Counted from the stretch's first letter, positions 44,402-57,440 are shown. The stretch is 64,000 nt of DNA from Apiospora phragmitis (GCA_038363925.1 JAQQWL010000008.1:1922001-1986000), one strand, 5' to 3'. Notes: generated by a model not told the origin, from the letters alone. Made by a program: numbers and translations.

Positions 44402-46759
44402 ATGGCTTCCAGCAGTAATATCACCAGCACAGGGCTTTCTATTGTCTTTAAACCCGACAGTCAGCCAATCGTCGACATCGTATTGGTGCATGGAATTCAG
44501 GGTGATCCGGTTCAAACCTGGACTGCGACCGCGTCATCCGCCTCTAGCCACCACCAGACAGATGGCGACGCCAAGCCAAAGAAGGAAAACATTATGCGGA
44601 GACTGATGAAAGGTAAAGCCAAGTCGAACGTTTCTATTGATGAGATTGATTCGGATCCACAGCATAACGGTTCCAATTTGGCTTCTTCATGTTATTGGCC
44701 GAAGGACCTGCTGCCTGCCGACCTCCCAAGAGCTCGAATCTTGACGTGGGGATATGACTCGATGGTCACCAAAGGCTTCAAGTCTGCAGATAAGTCAAGC
44801 CTTTTCGCCCATGCGAAGAATTTTCTATTCGCTTTGGCGCGGGTCGTGGTGGTCTCTCGACCAATCATCTTCGTCGCACATTCATTAGGTGGCATCGTTG
44901 TCAAAGAGGTATGACCCAAACCCCCTTGCCTTCACAGTTGCCCCTGAACTCGAATTTCGAGCCCAATTTCGCCCAGTCAGTAACTGCTATAGATGCTCGC
45001 TCAATGCGACTCTTCGGAAAACAACAAACATCACAAGATCATCGCCTCAACCGACGCTATCATGTTCTTTGGAACCCCTCATAGAGGCAGCAAAGACTTA
45101 GTTGGTTACGGCGAGGTAGCAAGAAAAGCTGCAAGTATACTACTACTGGACACCAACTCAGCTCTTCTTGACTCGTTGGGCTTGAGAACTGGGCCCACGG
45201 ATACTAATGCAACTAGATCTTATACAGTCACTTGCATTCCATCAGATGAGGTACCGTGAGGATAGCATCAACCAGCCTCAACGGGGCACCTGCATTTGGC
45301 TACAAACGCATCCGCATTTCCAAGCATGGTTCGAAGATTCACTATCGAATAGCAGGCCTGGAATCCTTTGGATTAAAGGGAAACCTGGGTCTGGCAAATC
45401 TACATTGATCAAATCAACGGCACAAGATCCACGTCTTAAAAATCTCATCGTTGCCAGCTACTATTTCAACGTCAAATCCGTCAACGAGCTTGAACATAGC
45501 GAGATTGGTCTGTATAGATCCCTCATATATCAACTTGTTAGTCGAAACATTCCTTACCTTCAGGACTGCTTTTATAAGTCATGCCTGAGTGAAATCCACA
45601 CTGGACAAGTTTGGACTGTTGCGACTCTAAAGTCAGTATTGGGGAAGCTCTTGAGCGAATCCCCGGATCAACACAAGCCGGCCGTCTTCTTCATCGATGC
45701 GCTAGATGAATGCGATCATTCCCAGGCCAGGTCTATTTTGAGGCATCTACAAGACTTGGTAGATCTGAACGTACTGAGGCTCTGCATCTCAAGCAGGTCG
45801 TCCTCTCGTATGGTTCCCCCAAGAATTTACTGATCACCATGGATGATTACAACATAAGTGACATATCTGCTTATGTTACTAAAACGTTCTCTAACAGCGA
45901 GATATCCACTGATCGCCGATCTGTGACACTGGCGGATAGTATTACTATCAAGTCTCAAGGCGTTTTCCTATGGGCAGTTCTCATCACTAACCTGATCCTC
46001 GACCATTACGAAAATGGCGAAAACTGGACTTCTATCACGACGCGCCTGTCAGAAGTACCAGCTGAGCTCAGTGACCTCTACGAAGAACTATTAAGTGATA
46101 TACCTCCGACCGAGGAAGCCTATGTTACTTACCAATTTTTTGTGTGGGCCGTTCTTAGCACGCAAAAGTTGCGTATCAGGGAATGGCATCACATATTCCC
46201 TTTCCTCCAAGAGAACCTCCCGAAGTCATTTGACACCATGGCAAACTCGGTATGGCACATTGAGAACGACGAGCAACTCGAGAGGAAGATCCCCAGAATC
46301 TCTAGGGGGCTTGTGGAGGTGAAACACGAACCCGAGGGCCAGAACTTCCATGGGAACGGTGTCACAGTCGACATGGATTCTACAAAAGGGGTTGCCGGTT
46401 CGCTGCAATATGACTTCGGCGAGACACGCTCTGTCCAGATAATCCACGGGTCCGTTACACAGTTTTTCTTACGAGTCCGTGGTTTCAAAGCGTTGCTTGC
46501 AGCATGCAACAAATACTACATCGCTCGAAACCGCCTCAGCCCTTCAGCCCTCGATCTATCACTTGAGCAGCCACTGCCTCTCACCTTGGCCGGCGGCCAC
46601 TACAGCATCATGGTTACTTGCCTGGCTTATCTGAACATTTCCGAACTAGACGACTACGTGGATGCTCGGAAAATGGCAATAAGAAAAGAAGGGAAAAGGC
46701 CAGAAATAAACAGTTGCCCGTCAGGAGCGCAACCCCTAGAACCACATCCTCCAGCTTAA
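44402..46759 (+). CDS. SesB-like alpha/beta-hydrolase + NACHT STAND protein (fungal NLR-like), damaged
   Basis: Exon 1 (44402-44908) and exon 2 (from 44993) encode an N-terminal lipase-like domain. It has IVLVHGIQGDPVQTW (oxyanion region), the nucleophile elbow FVAHSLGGIVVKE, and the MFFGTPHRGS block, the SesB signature of fungal NLR-like proteins. Near 45170-45207 the frame changes and the usual ~100-residue linker is missing. The NACHT part then starts at LIQSLAFHQMRYREDSI, with Walker A GKPGSGKST, Walker B AVFFIDALDEC and a sensor-like LCISSR. A second frame change sits at a C5 run (45816-45820; one more C restores PPKNLLITMDDYN). The post-NACHT helical part (WHHIFPFLQENL and on) reads to TAA at 46757-46759. 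Such proteins signal non-self recognition and cell death. Function of this allele is doubtful because of the linker loss. Confidence 0.82.
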
Positions 46760-47037
46760 TGTAGGAGGATCGGGGATATTAGCAGTGTAGATGCTTTCGT
46801 CTCAGCAGGTTCCACCTCATTGGGGTCGTACCGGTCATCCAAATCTAGTGAGTCTTATTCGCGTCGTAATAGGATTCTTCAAAACTCACATGGATTCAAG
46901 GTAATTATAAAAAGGGCGTTTCTCGCAGCTCAAATGGCAACATCATCGTCCACCACAACGCACGAGGTTACGATCGAAACGATTCCATCCAACCTACTCA
47001 ACCTCAATCCCCAACCGAGAGGGACGCTATCCCATGA
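46760..47037 (+). pseudogene. Partial copy of the Ser-rich small-protein gene, in frame after the STAND stop
   Basis: Directly after the STAND stop codon the same frame continues RRIGDISSVDAFVSAGSTSL, then GSYRSSKSS. A 53-nt intron follows (46848-46900, GTGAGT..TTCAAG), then NYKKGVSRSSNGNIIVHHNA, RGYDRND and a Pro/Gln tail ending at TGA 47035-47037. The junction YRSSKSS | YKK-VSRSSNGN-IV matches the protein at 29921-30299, including intron position and phase. The first ~50 residues and the start codon of that gene have no counterpart. Either this is a 5'-truncated duplicate, or the TAA (one C-to-T from CAA) ended a once-continuous STAND protein with this domain as its C-terminus. Confidence 0.6.
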
Positions 47038-47454
47038 CATTTAGTACGGTACTGGCACGATTCGCAATCCAAAACTCAACAAACGAGATTATGCGACGCT
47101 TCTTTGGAGATGAGATTGACTCAGCCTCGAGATCCAGCAGCCCCAGGCATTACCCAAGTTCCATCCAGACATCGAGCGCTGGTTACACTAGAAGGCTCAG
47201 AATCTACCCAGCATTGATGTCATGCGACAACAGAGCTGTTCGTGCACGCTAGGCTGGCAGAAGAGTTGGACTGCATGCCCCCCGTCCCTATGGTACAGCA
47301 GTTGAGGGAGATGTGGGAGAGGTACTGGTTGTTACAAGAGGACAGTGACGTGCCCGATCTGCTCGATTTCTGTCGGGACGTTGGCCTCTACTCCTGGGTC
47401 GAGGCTCTCGGGGGTGAGAAAAGACCACAAGAGATCGTGGTCGGGGGCTCGTAG
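47038..47454 (+). pseudogene. Degraded coding remnant downstream of the STAND gene
   Basis: Several frames hold gene-like pieces: LPKFHPDIERWLH then a TAG (one C-to-T from CAG) then KAQNLPSIDVMRQQ at about 47148-47235, and ELDCMPPVPMVQQLREMWER with YWLLQEDSDVPDLLDFCRDV at 47266-47454. No domain is recognised and the frame must change at least once. It could be further 3' sequence of the STAND or Ser-rich gene, or an unrelated relic. Confidence 0.35.
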
Positions 47455-48239
47455 CCAGTTTGTGCCGAGTGTCCGAGTTGATGCATTTTATTCATTTGGC
47501 TAATTGGAGTAATGGAAACAAACAACTTAGAAGGCCGCTTTTCCACTGCAAAGAACTTTCCGATCAGGCAGCTCAAAGCCAGTAGGGCAGGGACGGAATA
47601 TCTGTCAACAGAGTTAACGGCTACGCTTGTGTTCGTTTGGCCGGATTGCTACCCTGGGATTGTGCTGTCACGTTTTTGGGGGAAAATTACCGACGAAGAC
47701 CCCATTTGGATCAACACATCGTCGCGGTGCAAATATACATCGAGGTTGCAGAAACCAGCCAATGCAAGACTTCCAAAACATCCTTGTCAGCAATGGTTCT
47801 CATGAAGAAAATCCCATCAACCGGACACAGACGCACCAATATAAGTTGGTTCATTCGTGTTGAACATTTGAAGGATGAACCGAGGAGATCACCTCCTTGA
47901 ATGACAGGAAGTTAGCAGTGGCACATCGAACCAAACAAGGACCAACAAAGCGGCATTGGCAGTAGCGACCGTCGGTACTTCTCGCCAAAAGTCAGGTGGG
48001 GCGGCCAAGCAAAAAGACGTTTCGCTTCAAGTCATCAGCTCCTTCTGAAGGGGCTTGGCATGAACCGTCAGAATGATTCATTGAAAAGAGTGATTAATCT
48101 GATTGACATCTGCCAAGAGACAGGCGGGCGGTTAGCCCTGCCATCTGAAGTCTCACTTACTATGGTGTTAGGGGTAAGTTTTCCCTTTTCTACTTGTACT
48201 ATGACCCATCCATGCACGGGCTAAAACCTTGGCATCCCC
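47455..48239. other. Intergenic flank of the large AT block
   Basis: Normal composition up to about 48230, after which AT content rises steeply. Overlapping short frames without domains. Confidence 0.45.
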
Positions 48240-49354
48240 TATTGAGACATTTTATTAGTATTTCATATGCATTTTATTGGCCTTGATTACAGCCATACAT
48301 CTCTCGGATATAGATTATAAAAGTGACTGTAAATAATTATCCGGTAATTTATCTTAAGCCTCTTTAATTTAAATCTAAAGCTGGTTATATAAAGGCTTCT
48401 CGATAAGACTATACTTATTTTTAATATAATCTTTTATTTAATTTTAACACATCTTTATCGGATTTAAATTAAGGGAATAAGGTGGCTATTAGATAATTTA
48501 AATACCTCTTTCTTATAAATTTAAAATCGTACCACTAGTAGAATAAGCTAGCGCATTATCCTATATTAAAATTAGCTAGTCCTCGAGCTGTTATTAATAA
48601 AGTTATATTTAATTATAAATGATTAAAATTATATGAGATCGATATGTCTCGGCAGTAATAAAACCCTAATCCTTTTCCTAGAATATACCAGGTCCTTTTC
48701 CTAGGCCCGAAAAACAGCCCTAGAATATCCAGCCGTGCTTTCGTTAGTATCGCTCAATAATATAGGTTAGATCCTATTCCTTTCCCGGTCTTCGGGTAAC
48801 GTACTGTTTTTGATGGTGTCCTTTCGTAATCTAGGTCTCGTCGGTCTAAAGGACTCGAGCTTATTATTCTAAGGTCTAGTCCTTATATTTAAGGGCTTAG
48901 GCTAGGCGTTTTTATCGGTTAGTTTCGGATATTAGTAGTTTTTAAGGGGTAGTATATCGTTTAAATCTAAGTCGACGAAGGGTATATCGTATAACGTATA
49001 CTTTAAAGAGGGACTAGAAGAGGATAACGGAGAGTTAGAGGAACGAGGCTTTACGTCCTTTTTTAGAGCTAGTCACGAAAGAAACGAGTTCTTTTTCTTG
49101 CTTACGGGAAAGGACTCGAGGTCGGCTAGACCTCTTCGCTATATTACGCTAAGGAGCTTTAATAACAGTATTAATTTAGTCGATAGAAAATCTAGTAATA
49201 TTATAAATCTCGGCTTTCGTTTTATTACCTTTAAAATAAAGGGTTTAGATATATTAATAGTCGTTATTCGTAAGGTGCTTCGTACTTATCGTATTATACT
49301 ATATATCGTAATTAAAGAACGCGTTATTTTTTAAAAGAATAAAAAGAACTAAAC
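48240..49354. repeat. RIP-mutated repeat, identity unresolved
   Basis: AT-rich with GC islands (48650-48740, 48780-49130), stops throughout. It lies outside the left inverted end of the Fot1-like element at 49357, so it is a separate, older repeat. A 78-codon frame (49098-49334) is probably chance survival. No family assigned. Confidence 0.65.
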
Positions 49355-49699
49355 TAATGTTAGAGACCCACCTTTAGGCCCCCTATTAACCAGCCACTTA
49401 ATTTTTCACCCCTTTTAAACTTTTATAACTTATTTATTAATTCCTTATCGGTTTTTTTTAAATTCTTTTTATAAAGTACTATTATTTAATTATAAACTAA
49501 TACTTTAAAAAATAATTTTAAAAAGCTTTAAATTATATTATAAATAGTACTTTAATTAAGTAAGCCGCTCGAAAATACGGTATTCTTAAGTTAACCCTTT
49601 AAAACTAGCTTAAAGGTTAATACTCTCGATTAAGGGGTGCAGTAGATCTATAAAGGCTTAGTCTTAACTAAGAGAAGCACTTGTCGTTATAGATTATTG

Positions 49700-50980
49700 C
49701 TCAGCAGGCTCTAAGGTTTCTTTTAACGCACGCTTAAGTGAAAGAATTCGCCGAGCGTATCCTCCGAGCTTAAAAGGACCCCGAACTACTCGGTAAAAAG
49801 TAGCTGTAAGCCTTTTTACGTAGGAATATTATTATAAAGGCTTAAAGAGCTCGGTTTATCGATTTAAAGCGTATTAATAGGGCTTTTATTAAAATAATTT
49901 AGTTATAGTTCTAACGGCTCGAATAACCCGAGATCTAAGAAATTAAACCGGCTAATCGTTATAATATAGACGAAGCAAGGGTTTTAAAAGGTATCGAATC
50001 GAACGGTTTAGTATTTAAAAATATTAAAAACCGGTTTATTTAAAAGAAATAGCCTAGTTTAAAGGCTTAGACCTCTTTTATCGAACATATATCTATTTAA
50101 GGGTATATATTACCTCTATTAATTATTTTTAAAGGTAAAACTATTTAATAATAATGGTTTTCTTTTAATTTAAGTCCTTTTAAGAGCTAGCAGTTTACCG
50201 CAACGGAGAATAGATGGATAACGGATAAGACGGCTATTAAATAACTAGAAAAGATCTTTATCTCGAATACCGCCCCGGAGGACCCTTTAAAATACCGGCT
50301 ACTCGTTATAAATAGCTACGGAAGCTATAAAACGACCGATTTTATATATTTATACTTCCGTTATCGTATTCGCCTTCTTTTTTTTACTTTTTTATATAAC
50401 TTATATTTTATAACTTCTCGATTTAACCGTTTTTAGCGCTTTTAAATCGGTATACCGAAAAGTACTCGAGAATTTAAACTAATTAATAAATTTAATAGTA
50501 ATCGACAAGCGATATTTCCTTTAATACTATTAAAAGGCACGTTTAGAAACACTTTCGAGCTAGAATATTCGAAGTGGCTAAAAGGTAGCCGGTCTTTAGC
50601 CGGTAAGTATAGTAAAACTATTATTAAGCTTATATCTATTCGAAAACATTAGTTATATAACGGCTAATCTTATTAAAACAGGGCTTAACGAGTTTAATAA
50701 AGCCTTTTATACGCTTTAAAATACTGTTCGTAGTTTAGATATTATTTAATCGACTTTAAGAAAATCGAAAGAGTTTAAGGAATAAATACGACTTATTAAC
50801 TTATTAAAAAGATATATAACTATATAACGTTAACTATTTCGAAAGGTTTAAAAAGTATTCGATAAAAAAGAAGTATAGGTTACTACTATTTTATAGAGGT
50901 AAATTAAAGCACTTTAGGCTTAATTAAAGGCTATAAGGTTAAAGAAATAAAAGAAGGTTAATTTAAGCCCGAATTCAAAG
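49700..50980 (+). pseudogene. pogo/Fot1-type DDE transposase relic
   Basis: Read through RIP stops, the plus strand gives the pieces of a fungal pogo transposase in order. These are a CENP-B-like HTH part (FAERILRA, AFLRRN), the first catalytic region (KPANRYNIDEA, about 49950), LPLLIIFKGKTI (about 50115), ATENRWITDKTAIK (about 50195), and the second catalytic region LLVINSYGSYKTTDFIYLYFR (about 50305), followed by RIRLLFF. The C-terminal blocks LDLTVFSAFKS (about 50420) and RSG-KVAGL-P (about 50570) are in another frame. Most stops are TAG/TAA where Trp or Gln is expected, as RIP produces. Inactive. Confidence 0.8.
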
Positions 50981-51017
50981 TTTATAAAAACTAAAAATAT
51001 ATAACGTACGTAACTAG

Positions 51018-51699
51018 TGTTATAACCTAACCTAACCATGCGGCTAAGACCCTACTCGCTAGAACGGAATTATTATCCCGACTAGGTTATAACGTTATAA
51101 TTATTAATCGTATTATTAATTATATTAATATAAACTTTTCTATATTATAAAAATGCGTAAATATAATTACGAAGATATTCTAAATAGCGAAAGGATAGAC
51201 CCGACCCGGGAAAGTAGCCAGGAAAGAGCCGCGGAACGAGGAGCGACTAAACCACTACTCTGGTAAGTAAGCTAGGAGCGACGGATCACGACGCCCTTAA
51301 GTGAGCCACTGGAATGGATCACCGTGATCTAAAGGATGGATCGCCGTGAGCTAATAACGGGATTATTATGAGCTAGCGGACGATCTAACGGATTAATAAG
51401 AGAAGAGATTAAATATATAACGATAAACGTTTTTTATATATTTTATATAAATATTTTTTATCTTAATAATTAATTTAAATATTAATTTTAATTTATTAAT
51501 AAAATAAAAAATTTTAACGAAATTATTATAAATATTTTTAAATTTATATATTTTAATTACTTTTATTTTTATAAACTATTACTTATTATATTAATAAAAG
51601 CGACTTTTATTATATATTTAAATATTTTTTTATATTATTAATATAAATTTTAATATATTTTATTAAGTTTTTTTTAAAAGTTAAATAACGTTTATTATA
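51018..51699 (+). repeat. 5' LTR of the gypsy element (682 bp)
   Basis: Aligns along its length with 57969-58652. The best-preserved core is GACCCGACCCGGGAAA at about 51200 through GGATGGATCGCCGTGAGC at about 51330. Differences between the LTRs are mostly C/T or G/A, so much of the divergence is RIP and not age. Confidence 0.88.
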
Positions 51700-54600
51700 T
51701 TTTAATTATTTTTATTTTTATAAGTTATTACTTAAACCTTTAAATAATAATATTATAAAAATTATATTTATATTTAGCTTTAATAATATTATCCGATAAA
51801 GAAAGACCCTTATCGTTACTTTTAGTACTTCTTAATAAGATCTTGTTATAAACGTTAATAATAATAATAATAATAACGAACTTATATAATAAGCGTTAAT
51901 TAAACGAATTAAAGAATTCGAGTAAAAAAGCGTTAATTATTAATATTATTATATTAAATTCGAAAAAGAGCGTAATAAGCTTTTAGTTAAAAATACTTTA
52001 AGATAAATACTTTATAATATTAATAAGTTATATAAAGAGGTATACTTTTTTTATATAATTATTAATATTATTTAAATCCCTGTTATATTAAAAAAAGGTA
52101 TAAAGATTAGTACGTTAACCCTTTTTAACGGAATAAGCGGAAACTTCCGAAGTTTTTTTATTTAAGTTAAAACTTATTAATAGTTTTATAAAAAATGTTT
52201 TAAGATATTACTTAACGAGTCGTTTATGCCGCCTCGTTTTTTAAGGGTAAGGTATTTGCTTAGTTCGAGCCTTATTTAAACGAACTCGTAAAAAACGATT
52301 AATAAGTTAAGCTATACCGCACGGAGGTATAACGTATTTTCGAAAGTTACGACGGCTTCGAATAAGCCTTTAAGTCACTTTTCTAGGACCTCGACGAAAA
52401 GCGATAGGCGGAAAGGGAACTAAAGACCCTTAAGTAGAAAGGATTAGCCGTTTTTTATATAGCCGAGTTCCGGCGTATTATAATTTAATTAAATTATATC
52501 GAAATTATAAAAATTATAATATATTATTAAGGATTAAAAGATAATATTAAGAACGAATTTAGCCGGCTTAACGCCCCCGATAACTTTTTTTTATATATAG
52601 AATTTATTATTAAAATCGATACCCGTATATATGAGCGACGCTGTAAAAAGTAAAGCGGACCTTAGCGGTAAACCAGTCGAACTTAAATTAATACGGAGCG
52701 ACTATAATAATATAATTATATACCGCTTAAAAATATTACGGCGTATAGTTATTATAATAAGCTTATAAACCTTAACGTTATTAAATATAATAAATAAAAT
52801 AAAAAATTACGCAGTATTTATTATAATTATTAAAAATTAAGATATTACGTTTAAAAATATTAAGTATTAAAAAAAGATTTTTAACGAATTTTAAAAAAAT
52901 AACACGTTAACGTTATTAAAATAAAAAATACCTTTATAATAATTATTAAAAATAATAGCGTTATTATTAAATACGGCAGTTTATTTTAAATAACTTATTA
53001 TAATAATAAATACACTTCTTATTTAGTAAATAAAGAAGGTATTGAATAATTCCTTAAAGCCTCGGAAGGTAAAAAGGATTATAGCCGAAGCGTCGCGATA
53101 ATATAAAAGGAATAACCTCTTCCTTATAACGAAAATAGTAATCTAATAAATAATATTATAAACTAATTAAAATAACTAATAAACTATAAATATCGAGTAA
53201 GTATATTAATAAATAAGCTAATAAGCGAGATTATTAAATTTAAAGACCTTAAGATTAACGGGTAGTTAATTATTTTTAATATTTTTTACCCCGACTCGAA
53301 ATATTTATACTAAATACTTATTACGGCCGGTTTTAATTAAGGAATCTATAGTAATTACGTAATAAGGAACGATTTATAAATCTCTTTTATATACGAAGGA
53401 TACTTCACGCTTTTATAGATTTCGTATATATATAACGCTTATATAAAACACCTTGCGAAAAAACTCAAGTACGAATAGTTTCTTTAAAGAATCAGTAAAC
53501 GACTTATTACGTAACCGTACCCGAACTATATTATCAGAAAAATCTAAACGTTGACCCCCGACGGACGACGCGCGTATTTACGGGTATAAAAAAACTTATA
53601 GTAGCTACGATAATATTATTTAAAAAGACGAGATTAAAAAGAGTGTTTCGAGGATTAATACTTTAAACACGCTTAAAAAAAATCGCGAGCCTATAAACGT
53701 TTAAAGAAGAACGTTTAACGCTTTTAAAATATATAAATATATACTTAATAGGAGGACCCTTTTAATATATTAAAAAACTTATAAAACGTTTACGGATTAT
53801 CGCGAACCTAATAAACCTTCGAATTACCCGAAGAACCCGAATCTCAAGTATTAGGGACAGCACTTCGTACGGAGAGGAGTATAAAAACACCCTTATTAGT
53901 ATATTAAAAAGCGCCCCTTAAAGAACGGAGAGAACGATAATAACGATACGAGGATCGATCGTAAGAGATTATTATTTACCTATAGGAACAGCGTTCGGGA
54001 AATGGACGCCGCTTATTATAAAAGGATAACAATAGGTAGATTAAAACAGGTCTTTATATTAAATAACGGATAATCAAGCTATTTATAAATATATTATATT
54101 AATAATAAGCGTAAAAAGAGTTTATATTAAAGCGTTACTCGATAGCGGAACGTAAAGAAACTATAGTTCATTATAAATTATTAATTACCTTAAATTCGAA
54201 TAATAGGAGGAAAACGCCCCATATTAACTTAAAATTATTAATAAAGGATTTATAACGTATAACGATAAAAAAGTATAAAAGGAAATCGCGAACCTTTTAA
54301 TCGATATTAAAAAACGCTATAAACGAATTACGTGTAATATTACGAACGTCGTAAGATACGATATAATTTTAAAAATATCCTGATTATAAGTAAATAATCC
54401 TAAAATTAATTAAAAAATAGGTTAACTTTAATAAGATATATTAAAAAGAGGTTTAATTAATAAATAGCGGTTTAAAAAGCGACCTTTTAATAAACTTAAA
54501 GTTTTTAAAGTATATATTATTATTAAAAAGCTTAAGCCGAACGTTATAATAATTATATTAAAAAAGTACCGGTAATTCGAAATACTTTTTAATAAAAAAC

Positions 54601-54799
54601 TAAAAACAGGCTTACCGCTTTATATACGGTAGAATTATAAAATACTTTTTAAAAATAAAAGGGAACCCTTATTTATACCTATATATAAACTTAACTAGGA
54701 GTATAAATAAGCTTTAAAAGAGTATATTACGGAAAATTTTAAAAAAGGAGTTATTCGACTATTTATATTATTAATAAGCTTCCCTATCCTTTTCGTTTT

Positions 54800-57440
54800 A
54801 AAAAAAAATAAGGACGGGAAACTTAAATAACGTATATATATCGATTATTAAAAGCTTAACGAAATTATTATTAAGAACCGGTACCCTTTTTTTTTAATCG
54901 GCGATTTACGGGATAAATTATTATACGTTAAGATTTTTATAATATTTAACCTTTTTAATATATATAACCTAATTTGAATTAAGAAAGGAGAAAAGTAGAA
55001 AACCGCGTTCTGAACTAAGTACGGTTATTTCGAATATTAAGCTATACTTTTTAATTTAATTAACGTATTAATTAATTTTTAATCTATAATTAATTATATT
55101 TTATAAAAATATCTCGATAAGTTCGTTATAATATATTTTAATAATATCCTTATTTATTTTAAAAATAACGAATAGTATTAAAAGTATGTAAAGTTAATAT
55201 TTTAAAAGTTATAGGACGTTAACTTATTAATTAATTTAAAAAAGAGCGAATTTTATTAACGATCCGTTACTTTCGTAAGATACGTAATATTTCCGGGCGA
55301 AATTCGAATAGAACCTTCGAAGATTTTAATAGTTAGAGAGTAGTTTACGCCTATAAGCGTTACAGAAATCAGATCTTTTTTAAAATTAGCTAATTATTAT
55401 CGGATTTTTATCCTCGAATTTAATAAAATAGCGATATTTTTAATAAACTTAACAAAAAAGGACGAATTATTTTAATAAACGGAAAAAAAAATAAAGCCTT
55501 TTACAATATTAAGGAACGAATTCTTAACGAATTAATATTTTACGTAATAGATTTATTTAAACCCTTTAAAATCGAAACCAATGTATCGAACTATGCGATC
55601 AGAGGACAGCTTAATTAATAAGATAATAACGGGAAATCACACCCGGTTATATTCTTTTTAAAAAAGCTTAACGGATTAAAGCTTAATTATTAAATTTATA
55701 ATAAAGAATTAATAATTATTATTAAAACTTGCGAAGAATAGAGATATTATTTTAACGGAATAATAAAGCCGGTTAAGGTTTATACCGATTATAAAAACCT
55801 TACGTCGTTTATTACCACTAAAGAACTAAATAAACGATAAGTACAATAGTTTAAATTCTTATTAAAGTTTAACCTTACTATTATCTACCGGAAAAGTAAC
55901 AAGAACGGTCGCGCTAACATATTAAGCCGACGACCGAACTATTAAGAGGAAGTCCCGCCTAAAACGCGAACTATCCTTATTTATAACTAAAACGGTAACC
56001 TTATACCGTTAAAATAACTAAACGTTATAAACCACGTTTAATATAACGACGATTAGGTTATTAAGTTTTAATAATTTAATTAAACCCCCAACCCCGCGAA
56101 CTATTTTAAGGATTATTTCAAAGACCGCGATAGTCTCGCTTTTTACCGAGACAAGATTTATATGCCTAAGTAGTACTAGAAAGACTTTATTTAAGAATTC
56201 TACAAGCATTTTATATACGGATATTAAGGAATATTTAAAACCTAGAAAAGGATTATTAAATAATTCGATTATAAAAACCTTAAGCTAATCGTAACTAAAG
56301 TAATTAATAAGTATAACCTCTATAATAAAGTAAAAGCTACCCGACACCGGCTATACGGAGAGCTACAGCCGATCCCACCGCTAGATAAAGTATGGAAAAC
56401 TATTATACTTAATTTTATTATTAAGCTACCCTTATTAAAAAAACCCTTAATTAAGGTTAATTATAATAATATCTTAATAATTACGAATAAACTTACAAAG
56501 TATACTTACTTCTTACCGTATAAAAAATTTAACGATATTAATAACTTAATATACACATTCTTTCGAATAATCGTTAATTAGTACGGGCTACTCGAAATAA
56601 TTATCTCTAATAAAGATAAACTATTTACCGCTAAATTCTAAAAATTACTTATAGCATAACTTAAAATTAAATATAAACTATTTACGGCTTATTACCCTTA
56701 AACAAATAAATAAATCGAACGGATAAACTAAACCTTAGAATAGTATTTACGCTATTATATTAATTACAAATAAAATAATTAGGTATAATTACTACTTATA
56801 GCCTAATTCGCTTATAATAGCGTAAATAACAAAGCTACGCGTATCTTACTATTCCGAGCGAACTACGGGTACAACCTGGAAGTTATTAGAAAACCTTTAA
56901 AAAAAGAGCTAGCATTAATTGCGACTATATAAGTTAAAAAACTAAAAAAACTCTAAATTATATTATAATAAGACCTTACCTTCTTTTAATAGCGAATAAA
57001 AGGATACGCCGACTAAATAAGATTAAAGGGATTAATTTTTAAAAAGGGAAAAAAAGTTTACCTCTTATAACGAAATATTAAAACGAAACGACCAAGCGAC
57101 AAATTGGACTTTAAAAAAATAGGACCATTTAAAATCGTAAAAGCTATTTTAAAAACTAATTACCGATTATCACTATTTAAAATAATACGGATACACTTTA
57201 TATTTTATATTTTATTATTTAAGCTAGCGGCCGAGGAAACCTTAATTAATATATAACTAAAAATCGAAATAGATTAATACAAGTACAAAATCGACAAAAT
57301 TATTAATAAAAAAAAGGAAAAACAAAACTTCTAATACCTGGGGAAACTTATTAAATTAAAAAACGACTAGTTAACGTCTTTAGAAATACTTAAAGAATAT
57401 AAGTTATTAAAGACAAACTTTTCTTAATTAATAATTAAAG
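54800..57440 (+). pseudogene. gypsy pol relic: RT, RNase H, integrase, chromodomain
   Basis: RT begins GKLK-RIYIDY-KLNE, then KNRYPFFL. The catalytic strand is YFNNILIYFKN, where the two Asp are changed to Asn, a G-to-A result expected of RIP. RNase H shows VYTDYKNLTSF. The integrase shows NKDKLFTAKF, then YKLFTAYYP and TNK-IERIN. A GPFKIVKA motif marks the GPY/F end, and YKYKIDKIINKKKEKQNF, YLGKLIKLKND and LEILKEYKLLK follow, matching the layout of a chromodomain. That domain defines chromoviruses and targets integration to heterochromatin marks. No functional product is possible. Confidence 0.85.

Noticed and set aside
49098..49334. 78-codon open frame in the AT block
   Set aside because: Ile/Leu/Arg-rich peptide in RIP-mutated repeat; survival by chance. 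No start context or family.
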